64,000 nt of DNA from Nostoc sp. ATCC 43529 (GTDB taxonomy: Bacteria; Cyanobacteriota; Cyanobacteriia; Cyanobacteriales; Nostocaceae): NCBI GenBank assembly GCA_003326205.1, contig LWTK01000038.1:1-64000 (forward strand), given 5' to 3'. Positions 17,689 through 26,549 of this stretch are shown here, piece by piece. How positions within the stretch are numbered: position 1 is the first letter of the stretch; the number at the start of each line of letters is the position of its first letter. Under the pieces are notes generated by a model, which was not told the origin of the DNA, did no database searches, and saw only the letters and a program-made list of their open reading frames with translations. The translations under genes were made by a program, and so were the position numbers.

Positions 17689-19890
17689 ATGAGCCAAAAA
17701 TGTCCTCTCTCCAAGACTTGTGCTTGTCATAATATTGTGCGCTGTGAGACTGGGCAAGCGGGCAGGTTCTTTCTTTGGTTCCCCGTTTCACATACCTTGA
17801 CAAAAGTTACCTCATACTTAGAGAAGTTAGGCATTGAGTATGAACTGATGCACCAGCGACCAGGCCTAAGTTTAAACTGTAAAGCTGGACAGGCTCAAGA
17901 AATTGCTCGTAACTTGTCTCAACTTCTTGCACCAAGAGAATTAAAAGAAACCCAAGTTCTTTTTATTCAAGGTGCTATCCAACCTCAACTGCAAGATTTT
18001 AGTGATATCGCCTCATTGCAGCGGTTTATTAATTTCAGTCAGTCCGAGTGGTTAGTGGAAATGTTGACAAGGGAACGATTCACCAGTCACTTTCAACCGA
18101 TTGTCTCAATTCAAGATACATCCCAGATTTATGGATATGAATCATTGTTGCGGGGGATGGATGAAGAAGGCAATTTAGTACCACCGGAATCAATCTTCGA
18201 GTTAGCAAGCGAAGCTGGACTGCTGCCACAACTCGACCGGATTGCTCGCCTGAACACAATCAAGGAATTCACCCGCTATCAAGTCAATGGGTGCATTTTC
18301 ATCAATTTTGCACCAACGGCGCTTTATGACCCTGTTTATTGCCTACGCAGTACAGTAGAAGCAATAGATCGAGCAGGCATTGACCATCGAAGGGTTGTCT
18401 TTGAAGTTGTGGAGTCAGACAACCCTCAAGATTTAGCACACCTGAAAGCTGTGCTTCAATACTATCGGGATAGTGGGTTTTTAGTCGCCCTTGATGACCT
18501 TGGTTCTGGCTATTCGAGCCTGAACTTGCTGCATCAATTACGCCCAGATTTTATTAAATTAGATATGCAGTTAATTCGAGATGTGCATCAAGACCTTTAT
18601 AAAGCCTCAATTACTGAAAAACTTCTAGAAATTACTCAAAAGTTAAATATCCAAACCGTTGCCGAAGGAATTGAGTGTATTGAAGAACTGAACTGGCTGC
18701 GAGAACGAGGCGCAACCTTTGGTCAAGGTTATTTAATTGCCAAACCAACTGCCGTGCCGATCGCTACAACTCCTCACTTTGATGCCCTGACGTTAACTGT
18801 AGCATCGACATCTCGTCAGCAAATCGAGCAGCGCGTCCAACATCAAAGCCAGTTCGAGCGAATTGTCGCGGCTGTTACCCAGCGCATTCGCCAATCCTTA
18901 GAGTTAGATGAAATATTGCAAACTACGGCAGACGAGGTAAGACAACTGTTTGACGTAGACCGAGTAGTAATTTACAAGTTTAAACCAGATTGGAGTGGGT
19001 TAGTTGCTGTAGAATCCTTAGCACAAGGGTGCATGTCCATTTTAGGATTTCATGTGATGGATACATGCTTTCAATCCACTGGTGCAATTTACTACCAACA
19101 AGGTAATAGTAGAGCGATTGAAAACATTGAAACTGCTGGGCTATCGCCGTGTCATGTTGAGCTATTACGGAGTTTGCAAATTCGGGCAAATCTTGTGGTG
19201 CCGATTTTACAGCAAAAGCGTTTGTGGGGATTATTGATTGCTCACCAATGCTCTAGTACTAGACTATGGCAGCAATCGGAGATTAACTTGTTTAATCAGC
19301 TGGCAAGTCAAGCTGCGATCGCTATTCAGCAATCAGAACTTTACCACCAATTACAACAAGCAAACCAAGAATTACAGCGCCTTGCTTCTTCCGATGGCCT
19401 GACCCAAGTGGCAAATCGCCGCTGCTTTGATGACACCTTCAACGCCGAGTGGCAAAGATTAGCACGAGAGCAAGCCTCACTATCTTTGATTTTGTGTGAT
19501 GTTGATTACTTTAAACTTTATAACGATACTCATGGGCATTTGGCGGGAGATGATGCACTCAGACACGTTGCCAAGATAATCTCTCAGACAGTTAAACATC
19601 CTAACGATTTAGTTGCTCGGTATGGCGGAGAAGAGTTTGCAGTCATCTTACCAAATACAGATGCTGAAGAGGCCATTGCAGTTGCCAGAGAAATCCAAAC
19701 TAATATCAGTGCATTGCAATTGCCTCACCCGAATTCTCAAGTTAGTGAATTCATCACCCTCAGCCTTGGCGTGGCAACAATTACTCCTCATAGTCAATCA
19801 TCTCCCGCAACCTTAATTGCTGCTGCTGACCAAGGACTCTATCAGGCAAAAGCACAAGGTAGAAATTGTGTGGTCAAGATGGACTGTTGA
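17689..19890 (+). CDS. EAL - cyanobacteriochrome GAF - GGDEF bifunctional c-di-GMP protein
   Basis: 733 aa. An N-terminal Cys-rich segment (Cys5, 11, 13, 19) precedes RFFLWFPVSHTLTKV. The EAL phosphodiesterase domain (about 118-355) keeps the catalytic set Glu151 (ESLLRG), Asn206, Glu239, Asp269-Asp270 (LDDLGSGYSSL), Lys290 and Glu326. The GAF domain (about 390-548) is of cyanobacteriochrome type, with the canonical bilin Cys488 followed by His489 and a second Cys460 in a DTCF (DXCF) motif. The GGDEF domain (about 560-730) has an intact GGEEF active site; the RxxD inhibitory site is replaced by HPND. It probably makes and degrades c-di-GMP under light control, in the cytoplasm (no membrane segment). 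Confidence 0.9.
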   Translation: MSQKCPLSKTCACHNIVRCETGQAGRFFLWFPVSHTLTKVTSYLEKLGIEYELMHQRPGLSLNCKAGQAQEIARNLSQLLAPRELKETQVLFIQGAIQPQLQDFSDIASLQRFINFSQSEWLVEMLTRERFTSHFQPIVSIQDTSQIYGYESLLRGMDEEGNLVPPESIFELASEAGLLPQLDRIARLNTIKEFTRYQVNGCIFINFAPTALYDPVYCLRSTVEAIDRAGIDHRRVVFEVVESDNPQDLAHLKAVLQYYRDSGFLVALDDLGSGYSSLNLLHQLRPDFIKLDMQLIRDVHQDLYKASITEKLLEITQKLNIQTVAEGIECIEELNWLRERGATFGQGYLIAKPTAVPIATTPHFDALTLTVASTSRQQIEQRVQHQSQFERIVAAVTQRIRQSLELDEILQTTADEVRQLFDVDRVVIYKFKPDWSGLVAVESLAQGCMSILGFHVMDTCFQSTGAIYYQQGNSRAIENIETAGLSPCHVELLRSLQIRANLVVPILQQKRLWGLLIAHQCSSTRLWQQSEINLFNQLASQAAIAIQQSELYHQLQQANQELQRLASSDGLTQVANRRCFDDTFNAEWQRLAREQASLSLILCDVDYFKLYNDTHGHLAGDDALRHVAKIISQTVKHPNDLVARYGGEEFAVILPNTDAEEAIAVAREIQTNISALQLPHPNSQVSEFITLSLGVATITPHSQSSPATLIAAADQGLYQAKAQGRNCVVKMDC

Positions 19891-19904
19891 GGGACTGGGG
19901 ACAC

Positions 19905-20160
19905 TTCTCTTCTCTACGAGACGCTAAGAGCGAACGAGACGCTCCGCGTAGCTTGCTTCCCCGTAGGGGTACGACAGGCTCAGTGCATCGCTGGGGACTG
20001 GGGAATAGGGAGTAGGGAATAGGATAAGCAATAGATTTTTCCCTAATTATTTAGGGCTGGTATTTAGACATAAACTGATTATAAAGTCTTCAAATCAACC
20101 GACTTTTAAGCCTAGCCTATTGCCTATTGCCTATTGCCTATTGCCTCTTGCCTATTGCCT
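19905..20160. repeat. Intergenic repeat cluster including TTGCCTA heptamers
   Basis: 19905-19995 is a Nostoc-type repeat rich in short palindromes (ACGAGACGCTCCGCGTAGC; CCCCGTAGGGG). 19995-20025 is GGGGAATAGGGAGTAGGG-like. 20114-20160 holds six to seven TTGCCTA heptamers ending at the downstream gene's stop. No gene is present. Confidence 0.8.
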
Positions 20161-20170
20161 ACTAACAAGA

Positions 20171-21340
20171 TCAAAATCGGAAAATTGCTGCTGCTGATGC
20201 GCCATTTGGCATTTCTTCTGGCTCAACAGCATATACTTCTCCACCATTTAAAAGCGTATGAATCGCAGCAAAATCTAATAAATCGTAATCTTCCGGTTCT
20301 GGTTCTGGGTGTAAATCTACAGCCATTGTTTCTGGATCGAATTTACCCCAAATCTGCTGTCCGACTGGTACAAACAAATGATCGACTCTTTGGTAATAAG
20401 CCGCTGCAATAATTTCTTGAAGATTACTAGAAGCTTTGCCAGTACCTTCACCAGCTATTTGTTGGTAAAGCTCCATTATTTCTTTTTGATTTTGATGAAA
20501 TAGAGGTTCGACAATGTGCCAAGCTTGGTCTTGTAATTCTTCCGGCTTGGTGAATTGCGGATTGCCTGTAATCGGTTCCTCCACCAAATGATTATAAGTA
20601 TTTGCTTCCTGATAAATCGGGAAAAGATACTCAACCCCAGCCAAAACTAAAGGTGCTTTTTGCTTGTGTAACTTCTCATGCAATGCCGCATCAATGGCGT
20701 GACAAAATTGTAAGATATGTTCTTGGGGCTTGTCTGTGTCAGAACTTCCCTGACCGTGAAATGTACCTGGTTGCTGAAAACTATTAACGGTTCCCCCTTT
20801 GTATGTACCGCTCCGCTGTTGCATCCCTTTTTGGATTTCGTCCTCTTGCAAGGCTTCATCCAAACTTTTAGGCATATTTTCCACTTCTATTTCCTGAATG
20901 CTGTAGCGCGTTCCCTCAAAAAACCGCACATCCTTTTGAGCAAGAGCCAAGAGGTAGAACTTGCCATCATTATTGAGCAAATGTAGTAGCGGTTTCAAGT
21001 GGAAGCGATCGCTCACAACCACTAATTCTGGAAACTCCATTGGTAGTTGGTAGTAGCGAAACACTTGTGGCGAAATGAATATTGCTAATCCGTGGTCTTG
21101 GTGTTCCCAAAACTCACTCGTATCTAGTTCCATCGCTGGCTGGAGAAGATCTAGCGCTTGGGTATGGTCAATTTCCATCGCATCCAAGCGTTCTTCAGCT
21201 TCCCGGATTAGATTTTTGAAGCGAATCGGGTTTTGGCGAATCTCTGGCCCTGCTTTTTGCATAGGCATATACAGAGAAATACTTGGGGTTTGAGAATTTT
21301 CTGCTAAAGTTTTGAGTTCATCAATAGATAATACACTCAT
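20171..21340 (-). CDS. baeRF-like (eRF1-type) family protein
   Basis: 389 aa from the ATG at 21340 (MSVLSIDELKTL); a longer reading to 21391 lacks support. N-terminal TPSISLYMPMQKAGPEIRQNPIRFKNLIREAEERL is typical of the bacterial/archaeal eRF1-like proteins, followed by LAIFISPQVFRYYQLP and FYLLALAQKDVRFFEG. The middle contains a predicted loop with GTFHGQGSSDTDKPQEHILQF. The C-terminal domain resembles an L7Ae-like fold (DHLFVPVGQQIWGKFDP). These proteins are presumed to act on ribosomes or in stress; no biochemical role is established. Confidence 0.65.
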   Translation of the reverse strand: MSVLSIDELKTLAENSQTPSISLYMPMQKAGPEIRQNPIRFKNLIREAEERLDAMEIDHTQALDLLQPAMELDTSEFWEHQDHGLAIFISPQVFRYYQLPMEFPELVVVSDRFHLKPLLHLLNNDGKFYLLALAQKDVRFFEGTRYSIQEIEVENMPKSLDEALQEDEIQKGMQQRSGTYKGGTVNSFQQPGTFHGQGSSDTDKPQEHILQFCHAIDAALHEKLHKQKAPLVLAGVEYLFPIYQEANTYNHLVEEPITGNPQFTKPEELQDQAWHIVEPLFHQNQKEIMELYQQIAGEGTGKASSNLQEIIAAAYYQRVDHLFVPVGQQIWGKFDPETMAVDLHPEPEPEDYDLLDFAAIHTLLNGGEVYAVEPEEMPNGASAAAIFRF

Positions 21341-21793
21341 ATTTTTCAACTCCGAATCTAAGTCAATAAAACCTAAACAACCTAGATTCATTTCAAATCT
21401 TCACGGTGTCGGCTGCATCTTTCTTTTGATACGGAATTGACTGGAGTGTATACCCTTCTTTAGGTGGAAAAAAATAGTCCTTCTGAGTTGGGTGGAATAC
21501 GCCAACTTATTAGGAGTTAGACAAAGTTACAGATGTAGGGGGAGCAAATTTATAAATTTCAGATATTATAATACAAATCCCTAATTAAGAATTAGGTCAA
21601 AAATTAAATATTTAAAATAAGATGCTCGCAATATTTGAATCATCATTTTTCAAATATCCTAATTTTAATTATAAAATATCCTTATTGTATTTTTACTTTT
21701 TATTGTGAAAAACCTACACCTACCCATTCAGCTAAAATTGCATTTGTAAAACGTCTCTTAAGAAAGACAAGGTAGGTGTGGTTACTTGATTCA
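21341..21793. other. Intergenic region (453 bp)
   Basis: AT-rich; one inverted pair GTTGGGTGGAAT / CGCCAACT near 21488-21508. No gene recognised. Confidence 0.35.
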
Positions 21794-22453
21794 TTAAGCG
21801 TTGGGAGTATTGGAATTTACTGATTGTGTCTTGATAGTATATTCATTTGTTGGTTGCACAAAAAAACCCAAAGTTACTCGTTTCATAATCCAGTAAAGTC
21901 CCACAAGTATCACAAAAGTGATAGCAATAATTACCAGTGGCTGTTTACCGAGAATTTCCTCAACACCTTTGGTTAAGAGTGCATCAGGTTGAGTGATAAA
22001 ATCCCAACTATTGAAACGTAAGAAACGCCCCCAATAAATACCAACAGCACACAGAGCATGGGTAATCAATTCAAGCCGCCAAATCCATTCACTCTTACCA
22101 ATGCGATGTAAATAGTATCCCCAATTTATTAACGAAATTACATAAGCTTGAAACCCAGCCAAAATTACTAACAAATACACAGGAATTAGTACTAAAGTAA
22201 TCATCCACACTGACTGGATGGTGCGGATATCGTCTATCAGGTGAATTACATCGGTCAACAAATATGGTGCATTGGGTAAGAATGCGTAGAAAACTAAGAA
22301 TCCTAGCCACCAAAGCCAAGTGCGACCACGCTTAATGCGAAATAGCCATACACTCAAAGCTAAAGGTATAAAAGCCAGAAATAAATTCCAAGTCATCCAA
22401 TGCATATTAATTCGTAAGACCTGTACAACTCTGGCTATCAATTCTTCTTTCAT
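21794..22453 (-). CDS. DUF1361 integral membrane protein
   Basis: 219 aa with about six hydrophobic segments. MTWNLFLAFIPLALSVWLF, WLGFLVFYAFLPNAPYLLTDVIHL and RFNSWDFITQPD are the DUF1361 hallmarks. Function of the family is unknown. The gene stands alone between two non-coding regions. Confidence 0.88.
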   Translation of the reverse strand: MKEELIARVVQVLRINMHWMTWNLFLAFIPLALSVWLFRIKRGRTWLWWLGFLVFYAFLPNAPYLLTDVIHLIDDIRTIQSVWMITLVLIPVYLLVILAGFQAYVISLINWGYYLHRIGKSEWIWRLELITHALCAVGIYWGRFLRFNSWDFITQPDALLTKGVEEILGKQPLVIIAITFVILVGLYWIMKRVTLGFFVQPTNEYTIKTQSVNSNTPNA

Positions 22454-22920
22454 AGGTGCTAACTCAGAAGATGTTTAATTGCTCTAAATTTACTTTGTAG
22501 TGTTAATGCGATCGAGAAAGGGGATTGGGGATTGGAAAATAGTACTTTTAATATTATTACCTAGTCTCTAGTCCCCAGTCTTCAATTTATTTTAGTCAAT
22601 CGGCTGAAGTCACTAGTATAGCCAGAAAATCATGAGGGTAAAATCTACCACAGAAAGGAAGTCTGGTCTGTAAAACCCGACAGAATAGCTTATGGTAGAC
22701 TTTTTAAATTGGAATATTACCCCGTCTTAGCTATTATATTGATTTCATTCTGCTGTGTAGGAGTTCCAGAAGTACCCTAAAGTTTTGATGAAAAGGTTTA
22801 TGTAAGCATGGGGAATGGGGAGTAGTGAGTAGGAAAAAGTTTTTTGGTTATAAATTTCTCTTCCTTACTCCTTACTGTCCCCGAAAGTGAAAGTGACGCT
22901 AATACGTTTGAATTAGTTAT
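22454..22920. other. Intergenic region with scattered short repeats (467 bp)
   Basis: Contains GGGGATTGGGGATTGG (about 22519) and GGGGAATGGGGAGTAGTGAG (about 22811) repeat fragments. No gene recognised. Confidence 0.4.
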
Positions 22921-24213
22921 CTAACGCACCAGTACTCGGCTGCGCGGGCCGATCGCTTGTTTGGGTGAAGCACGTTTTGTACAGCTATCAACACTATCTT
23001 TTGAACAAGCAGTTTGAGCCAAAGTTCCAGGGTTCATAACTACTTGATTAACTGTTGCAGAATTACCACTACTGAATTCCATGTTAGGTGTAGTAGACAG
23101 CGATGGAGTATTGGACTCAGATGTATAAGTTGTAGTCGTCGGCGAAGCGATCGCACTATCACTACCAACTATTGGTGCAGCAGTTATTGTATCACCACTA
23201 CCAACTATTGGTGCAGCAGTTATTGTGTCACCACTACCAACTATCGGTGCAGCAGTTATTGTGTTACCACTATCAACTATTGGTGCAGCAGTTATTGTCT
23301 CACCACTATTAACGATTGGTGCAGCAGTTATTGTGTTACCACTATCAACGATCGTTGGAAGAGTGGGTGTGCTACCGCCACTAACTACAGGTGCAGGAGT
23401 GGGTGTGCTGCTACCACTAGGTGCGGGTGTAGGAGTGGGTGTGCTGCTACCACTGGGTGCGGGTGTAGGAGTGATGAGAGTTGCATTTGCAGGTACTTTG
23501 ATTGTCAATTTTCCGATAGGAGAGTTAGTCATTACCAAAGATTTCACTGTTGGTAAACCTGGGAGATCGGACTTGAAATCAAAGACTGTGGGGGTTGCAC
23601 TACCATTGCGATCGCTATACCTGGGTCCATATCCACTCACTTCAAAAGTCCCCTGGTACTGGTTTCCGGTTTTTGGGTCGGTAACAATACCAGTGTATAA
23701 AGCTTTTGTGAGATTAAATTCATCCTGAACCACTCCTTGAAACTTAGTTCCGGCTACTGTTCCCTGGTATTTAAAAGGTGTCAACTCACCGCCAGAGAGA
23801 ACAGGCGAACTCAGAACGCCATTGAACGAGATGATAGGAATCCCTTTAAAGTCAACAAAATAATGCAAAGTCCCATCATTACGTGTTTGTACTTTCACAT
23901 ACTCTGACTTGTATACAGGAACGTAATTAGGATTGTTTTTAGTACCTAAGTTCCGCGAGTAAGTCCCTGTGTCGTCTGTGTCAATGCGAGTAATGCTTTT
24001 ATTGAAATTCGGATTATTACTAGGAAGTTGAATTGTACCTGATAATGTTCCACTGCTTTGAATTGTGATTTGAGCTAAAGCACTTGTTCCACCTAAAGCA
24101 ATGATGACTGCGGCTAAACTACTGCTGCTAAGAACTGCACAACCCAACTGATAGAATTTTGGATTTTCGTCAAAATTTCTCGAAGTGGTATTAGTTGTTG
24201 AATTTAATTTCAT
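22921..24213 (-). CDS. Secreted hypothetical protein with 12-residue tandem repeats
   Basis: 430 aa. Residues 25-48 look like a signal peptide ending at SALAQ. Residues 50-240 form a beta-rich domain (KSEYVKVQTRNDGTLHYFVDFKGIP; YQGTFEVSGYGPRYSDRNG). Then come Pro/Ser/Thr-rich STPTPTPAPSG units followed by six copies of a 12-residue unit close to GSGDTITAAPIV, and a C-terminus with two Cys. It lies upstream of and co-directional with nothing else, and downstream of the porin gene on the same strand. Probably exported; function unknown. Confidence 0.7.
   Translation of the reverse strand: MKLNSTTNTTSRNFDENPKFYQLGCAVLSSSSLAAVIIALGGTSALAQITIQSSGTLSGTIQLPSNNPNFNKSITRIDTDDTGTYSRNLGTKNNPNYVPVYKSEYVKVQTRNDGTLHYFVDFKGIPIISFNGVLSSPVLSGGELTPFKYQGTVAGTKFQGVVQDEFNLTKALYTGIVTDPKTGNQYQGTFEVSGYGPRYSDRNGSATPTVFDFKSDLPGLPTVKSLVMTNSPIGKLTIKVPANATLITPTPAPSGSSTPTPTPAPSGSSTPTPAPVVSGGSTPTLPTIVDSGNTITAAPIVNSGETITAAPIVDSGNTITAAPIVGSGDTITAAPIVGSGDTITAAPIVGSDSAIASPTTTTYTSESNTPSLSTTPNMEFSSGNSATVNQVVMNPGTLAQTACSKDSVDSCTKRASPKQAIGPRSRVLVR
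23160..23350. repeat. 36-bp in-frame tandem repeat
   Basis: Six copies of a 36-bp unit encode the 12-residue repeat of the secreted protein. Differences between copies are mostly single bases, so the array is young. Antisense frames through this block stay open only because of the repeat. Confidence 0.85.
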
Positions 24214-24351
24214 GAAAAATTTGCTCCTTTAATCACATATAAAAAATACGCATGAGTTTTTTCTTGCTTCCATTGGGGAATGAAAGCATCTAACTACTGA
24301 TTTTTTCAGTAATAAAAAAGCGTATTTGATTACATTTACATCAGTACAAAA

Positions 24352-26235
24352 TTAAAACCGGAAGGTTGCTCTTAATACTCCAATTACTAAAGCATCGTTA
24401 GCAGCATTATGATCGGGATTGAAAATAACGAATAAGCCTGGAGTTAGGGCAATATTGTCACTCAGTTGGGCGCGGTAAAAAAGTTCTACATGAATTGATG
24501 TGTCAGTGCGTCCCCCTGCTGTCCCTCCATCAGAAAAGTTGGGAAGATTAAATCCCTCTGGTAAAGTACTAGAAGTAATTTTCGGTGGTTGTCCCACAAG
24601 AACGCCCCCTAAATTTCCACGGCGTAGCAAATTGGGAAAAGCCGCGAACACCATCCAGTTGGTAGTTTCTACACTTCCAGAAAGATTGGATGGTTTGGAA
24701 GAAGTGAAGCCACCCCAACCACCCACCTGTAAGTTAGGGTTAATTCGCCAAGCAACGGTAGCGCCAACTGCGTGGGTATTGAAAGCTGTAGCATCTGCAA
24801 AAGGGGAAATCAGTTGAGAATCGCCGATACCAGTTCCTAGTAGTCCATCTGGGGAGTGGGAATAAAGATAATGTATGCCGATATCAATATTATTGCTAGG
24901 TGCTAAACTTAACTGAGTACCAGCAGTAAATCTACCACCAAATAATCCGCCCTGGTTGATGTCACCAGGAAAACTGGGAATTTCTGCACTATAGACACCT
25001 TGCAAACTAATGCGATCGCTAATTTGCCAGTCAAAACCTATACCACCAGTACCGTTACCAATGCCTAAAATCGGGTTACGCTGACCGAATAGAGAAATTG
25101 CACCGTCACTAGAACCTTCTAATGGGCTAATACCGCGAAACGTATTGATGGGGTTAACTCCCGCTGTACCGACGACAATTCCCAAGTTATCTGAGGCTAA
25201 AAATCTATAAGACAAATCACTAACAACTAGATTGTTGTCTGTGTTGGACTCGAAACCCAACCGCCCCATATTGGTAGATAGCAACGATGCATTAGAACCC
25301 AAATTCCCCGCAGACAGCCCTGTTAAGAGCAAATCTCGTCCGGTAAATGAAGTTGCTAAGGTTAATTGGGCGCTACTTGTGAAAGTCAGATTAGTTTTTC
25401 CTTGGCGTTCGGGTATTCCATCTCTAGGAAACAAATCTGCATCGGTGGTATTGCTTCCTTGAACGCTAAAAACGGCTTGACCAAATAATCTGGTAGTTGT
25501 GGAAAACTGATTAGCTTGTAATTCACTAGTCCGGTTTTCTAGAACCTCGACACGCTGCTGTAATTGTCGCAATTCTGCTTTGAATTCACCTTGTAACCTT
25601 TGCAGCAGGATTAAATCTTCATCATTAACAGTGTTAAGTTTATTGTTAGCGTAGGCGTAGCCCAACCCAGGCATCGCTTCATTAATCTTCTCTAAACAAG
25701 CATTTAAACCAGCCGCAAATTCATAACGAGTAATACTACGATTCCCCAAATAAGTACCATCAGCATATCCCGCAATGCAGCCATAACGTTCTACCAAAGA
25801 CTGCAAAGCACCAAAAGCCCAATCAGAAGGTTGCACATCCTCAAGCTGTGATACCGAGTTAACTTGGGACATTGGGTCGTCTGAGTCTGCGGGATGGGGG
25901 TATGGGGGGATGGGGGGATGGGAATAATTTTTGTCAGTTTCGTCTGGTAGAGGTTGAGTATTTTTTGATTCAGGCGAGTTAGAAGAACTGATAAACTGAA
26001 TTTTTTCTCTACTTTTTTTCAGTATATTTTCGTACTTAGTTTTGGCAACTGTTGAAGTACTTATATCTGGCTGTACAAATTCAGGCGGTGTAATTTCAAC
26101 AGGTGGAACTACTTCAGATAAATTTTCTTGTATTGACTCCTGCACCTGATTATCTGGCTCGATTACGAGCTGTTCCATTATATTGAGCGCAGATACTGGT
26201 GCTGTTGCTAGTACACTAGCCATCAGTAGACTCAT
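24352..26235 (-). CDS. SLH-domain OprB-type outer-membrane porin
   Basis: 627 aa. After an N-terminal hydrophobic stretch and a Pro-rich linker comes one SLH domain (about 129-190: LEDVQPSDWAFGALQSLVERYGCIAGYADGTY is readable piecewise), a coiled coil (about 207-243, EFKAELRQLQQRVEVLENR), and a beta-barrel ending in the terminal aromatic RATFRF, the usual outer-membrane signal. This is the standard cyanobacterial iron/carbohydrate porin architecture: the SLH domain binds peptidoglycan-linked polymer. Residues about 105-118 (HPPIPPYPHP) come from a G-rich DNA repeat inserted in frame. The chosen start gives a short N-terminus; the export signal is weak. Confidence 0.88.
   Translation of the reverse strand: MSLLMASVLATAPVSALNIMEQLVIEPDNQVQESIQENLSEVVPPVEITPPEFVQPDISTSTVAKTKYENILKKSREKIQFISSSNSPESKNTQPLPDETDKNYSHPPIPPYPHPADSDDPMSQVNSVSQLEDVQPSDWAFGALQSLVERYGCIAGYADGTYLGNRSITRYEFAAGLNACLEKINEAMPGLGYAYANNKLNTVNDEDLILLQRLQGEFKAELRQLQQRVEVLENRTSELQANQFSTTTRLFGQAVFSVQGSNTTDADLFPRDGIPERQGKTNLTFTSSAQLTLATSFTGRDLLLTGLSAGNLGSNASLLSTNMGRLGFESNTDNNLVVSDLSYRFLASDNLGIVVGTAGVNPINTFRGISPLEGSSDGAISLFGQRNPILGIGNGTGGIGFDWQISDRISLQGVYSAEIPSFPGDINQGGLFGGRFTAGTQLSLAPSNNIDIGIHYLYSHSPDGLLGTGIGDSQLISPFADATAFNTHAVGATVAWRINPNLQVGGWGGFTSSKPSNLSGSVETTNWMVFAAFPNLLRRGNLGGVLVGQPPKITSSTLPEGFNLPNFSDGGTAGGRTDTSIHVELFYRAQLSDNIALTPGLFVIFNPDHNAANDALVIGVLRATFRF
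25880..25932. repeat. GGGGGGAT-type repeat inside the porin gene
   Basis: Three GGGGGATGG-like units lie in the linker before the SLH domain and are translated on the minus strand as a His/Pro-rich stretch. The frame is kept. Confidence 0.7.
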
Positions 26236-26549
26236 ATCACTCCTGGTATTTCATTTGACTTGCACCAACATTTCTTTTGACAGTCAAAGTTGGCGAGCAT
26301 CAGGAAGATTTAAAAAAAAGAGTGATAAAAGTTACTAGACTTGGGAAATTCTAACTATTGCAAGATAACGATCGCCCTTTGGTATTTGTGCCTTGTGCGA
26401 TCGGTACCATAGCGATTTTCTGTTATGTGAGGTACGGATAATATTTTGAAACGCATACCGCCAAAGGCGGAACCCGCAGGGTAGGGACGCAAAGTAAGGC
26501 GCAGAGGTACGCAGGGATTTAAATCATAAGTCATGAGCCAGACATGATA
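26236..26549. other. Intergenic region with a Nostoc-type repeat
   Basis: 26455-26520 is a repeat fragment (ACCGCCAAAGGCGGAACCCGCAGGG and GCGCAGAGGTACGCAGGG are read as separate palindromic patches). No gene. It separates the porin gene from the biosynthetic locus. Confidence 0.5.

Noticed and set aside
23014..23728. Open frames antisense to the 36-bp repeat
   Set aside because: They remain open only because the repeat length is a multiple of three; the minus-strand protein has the signal peptide and domain structure.
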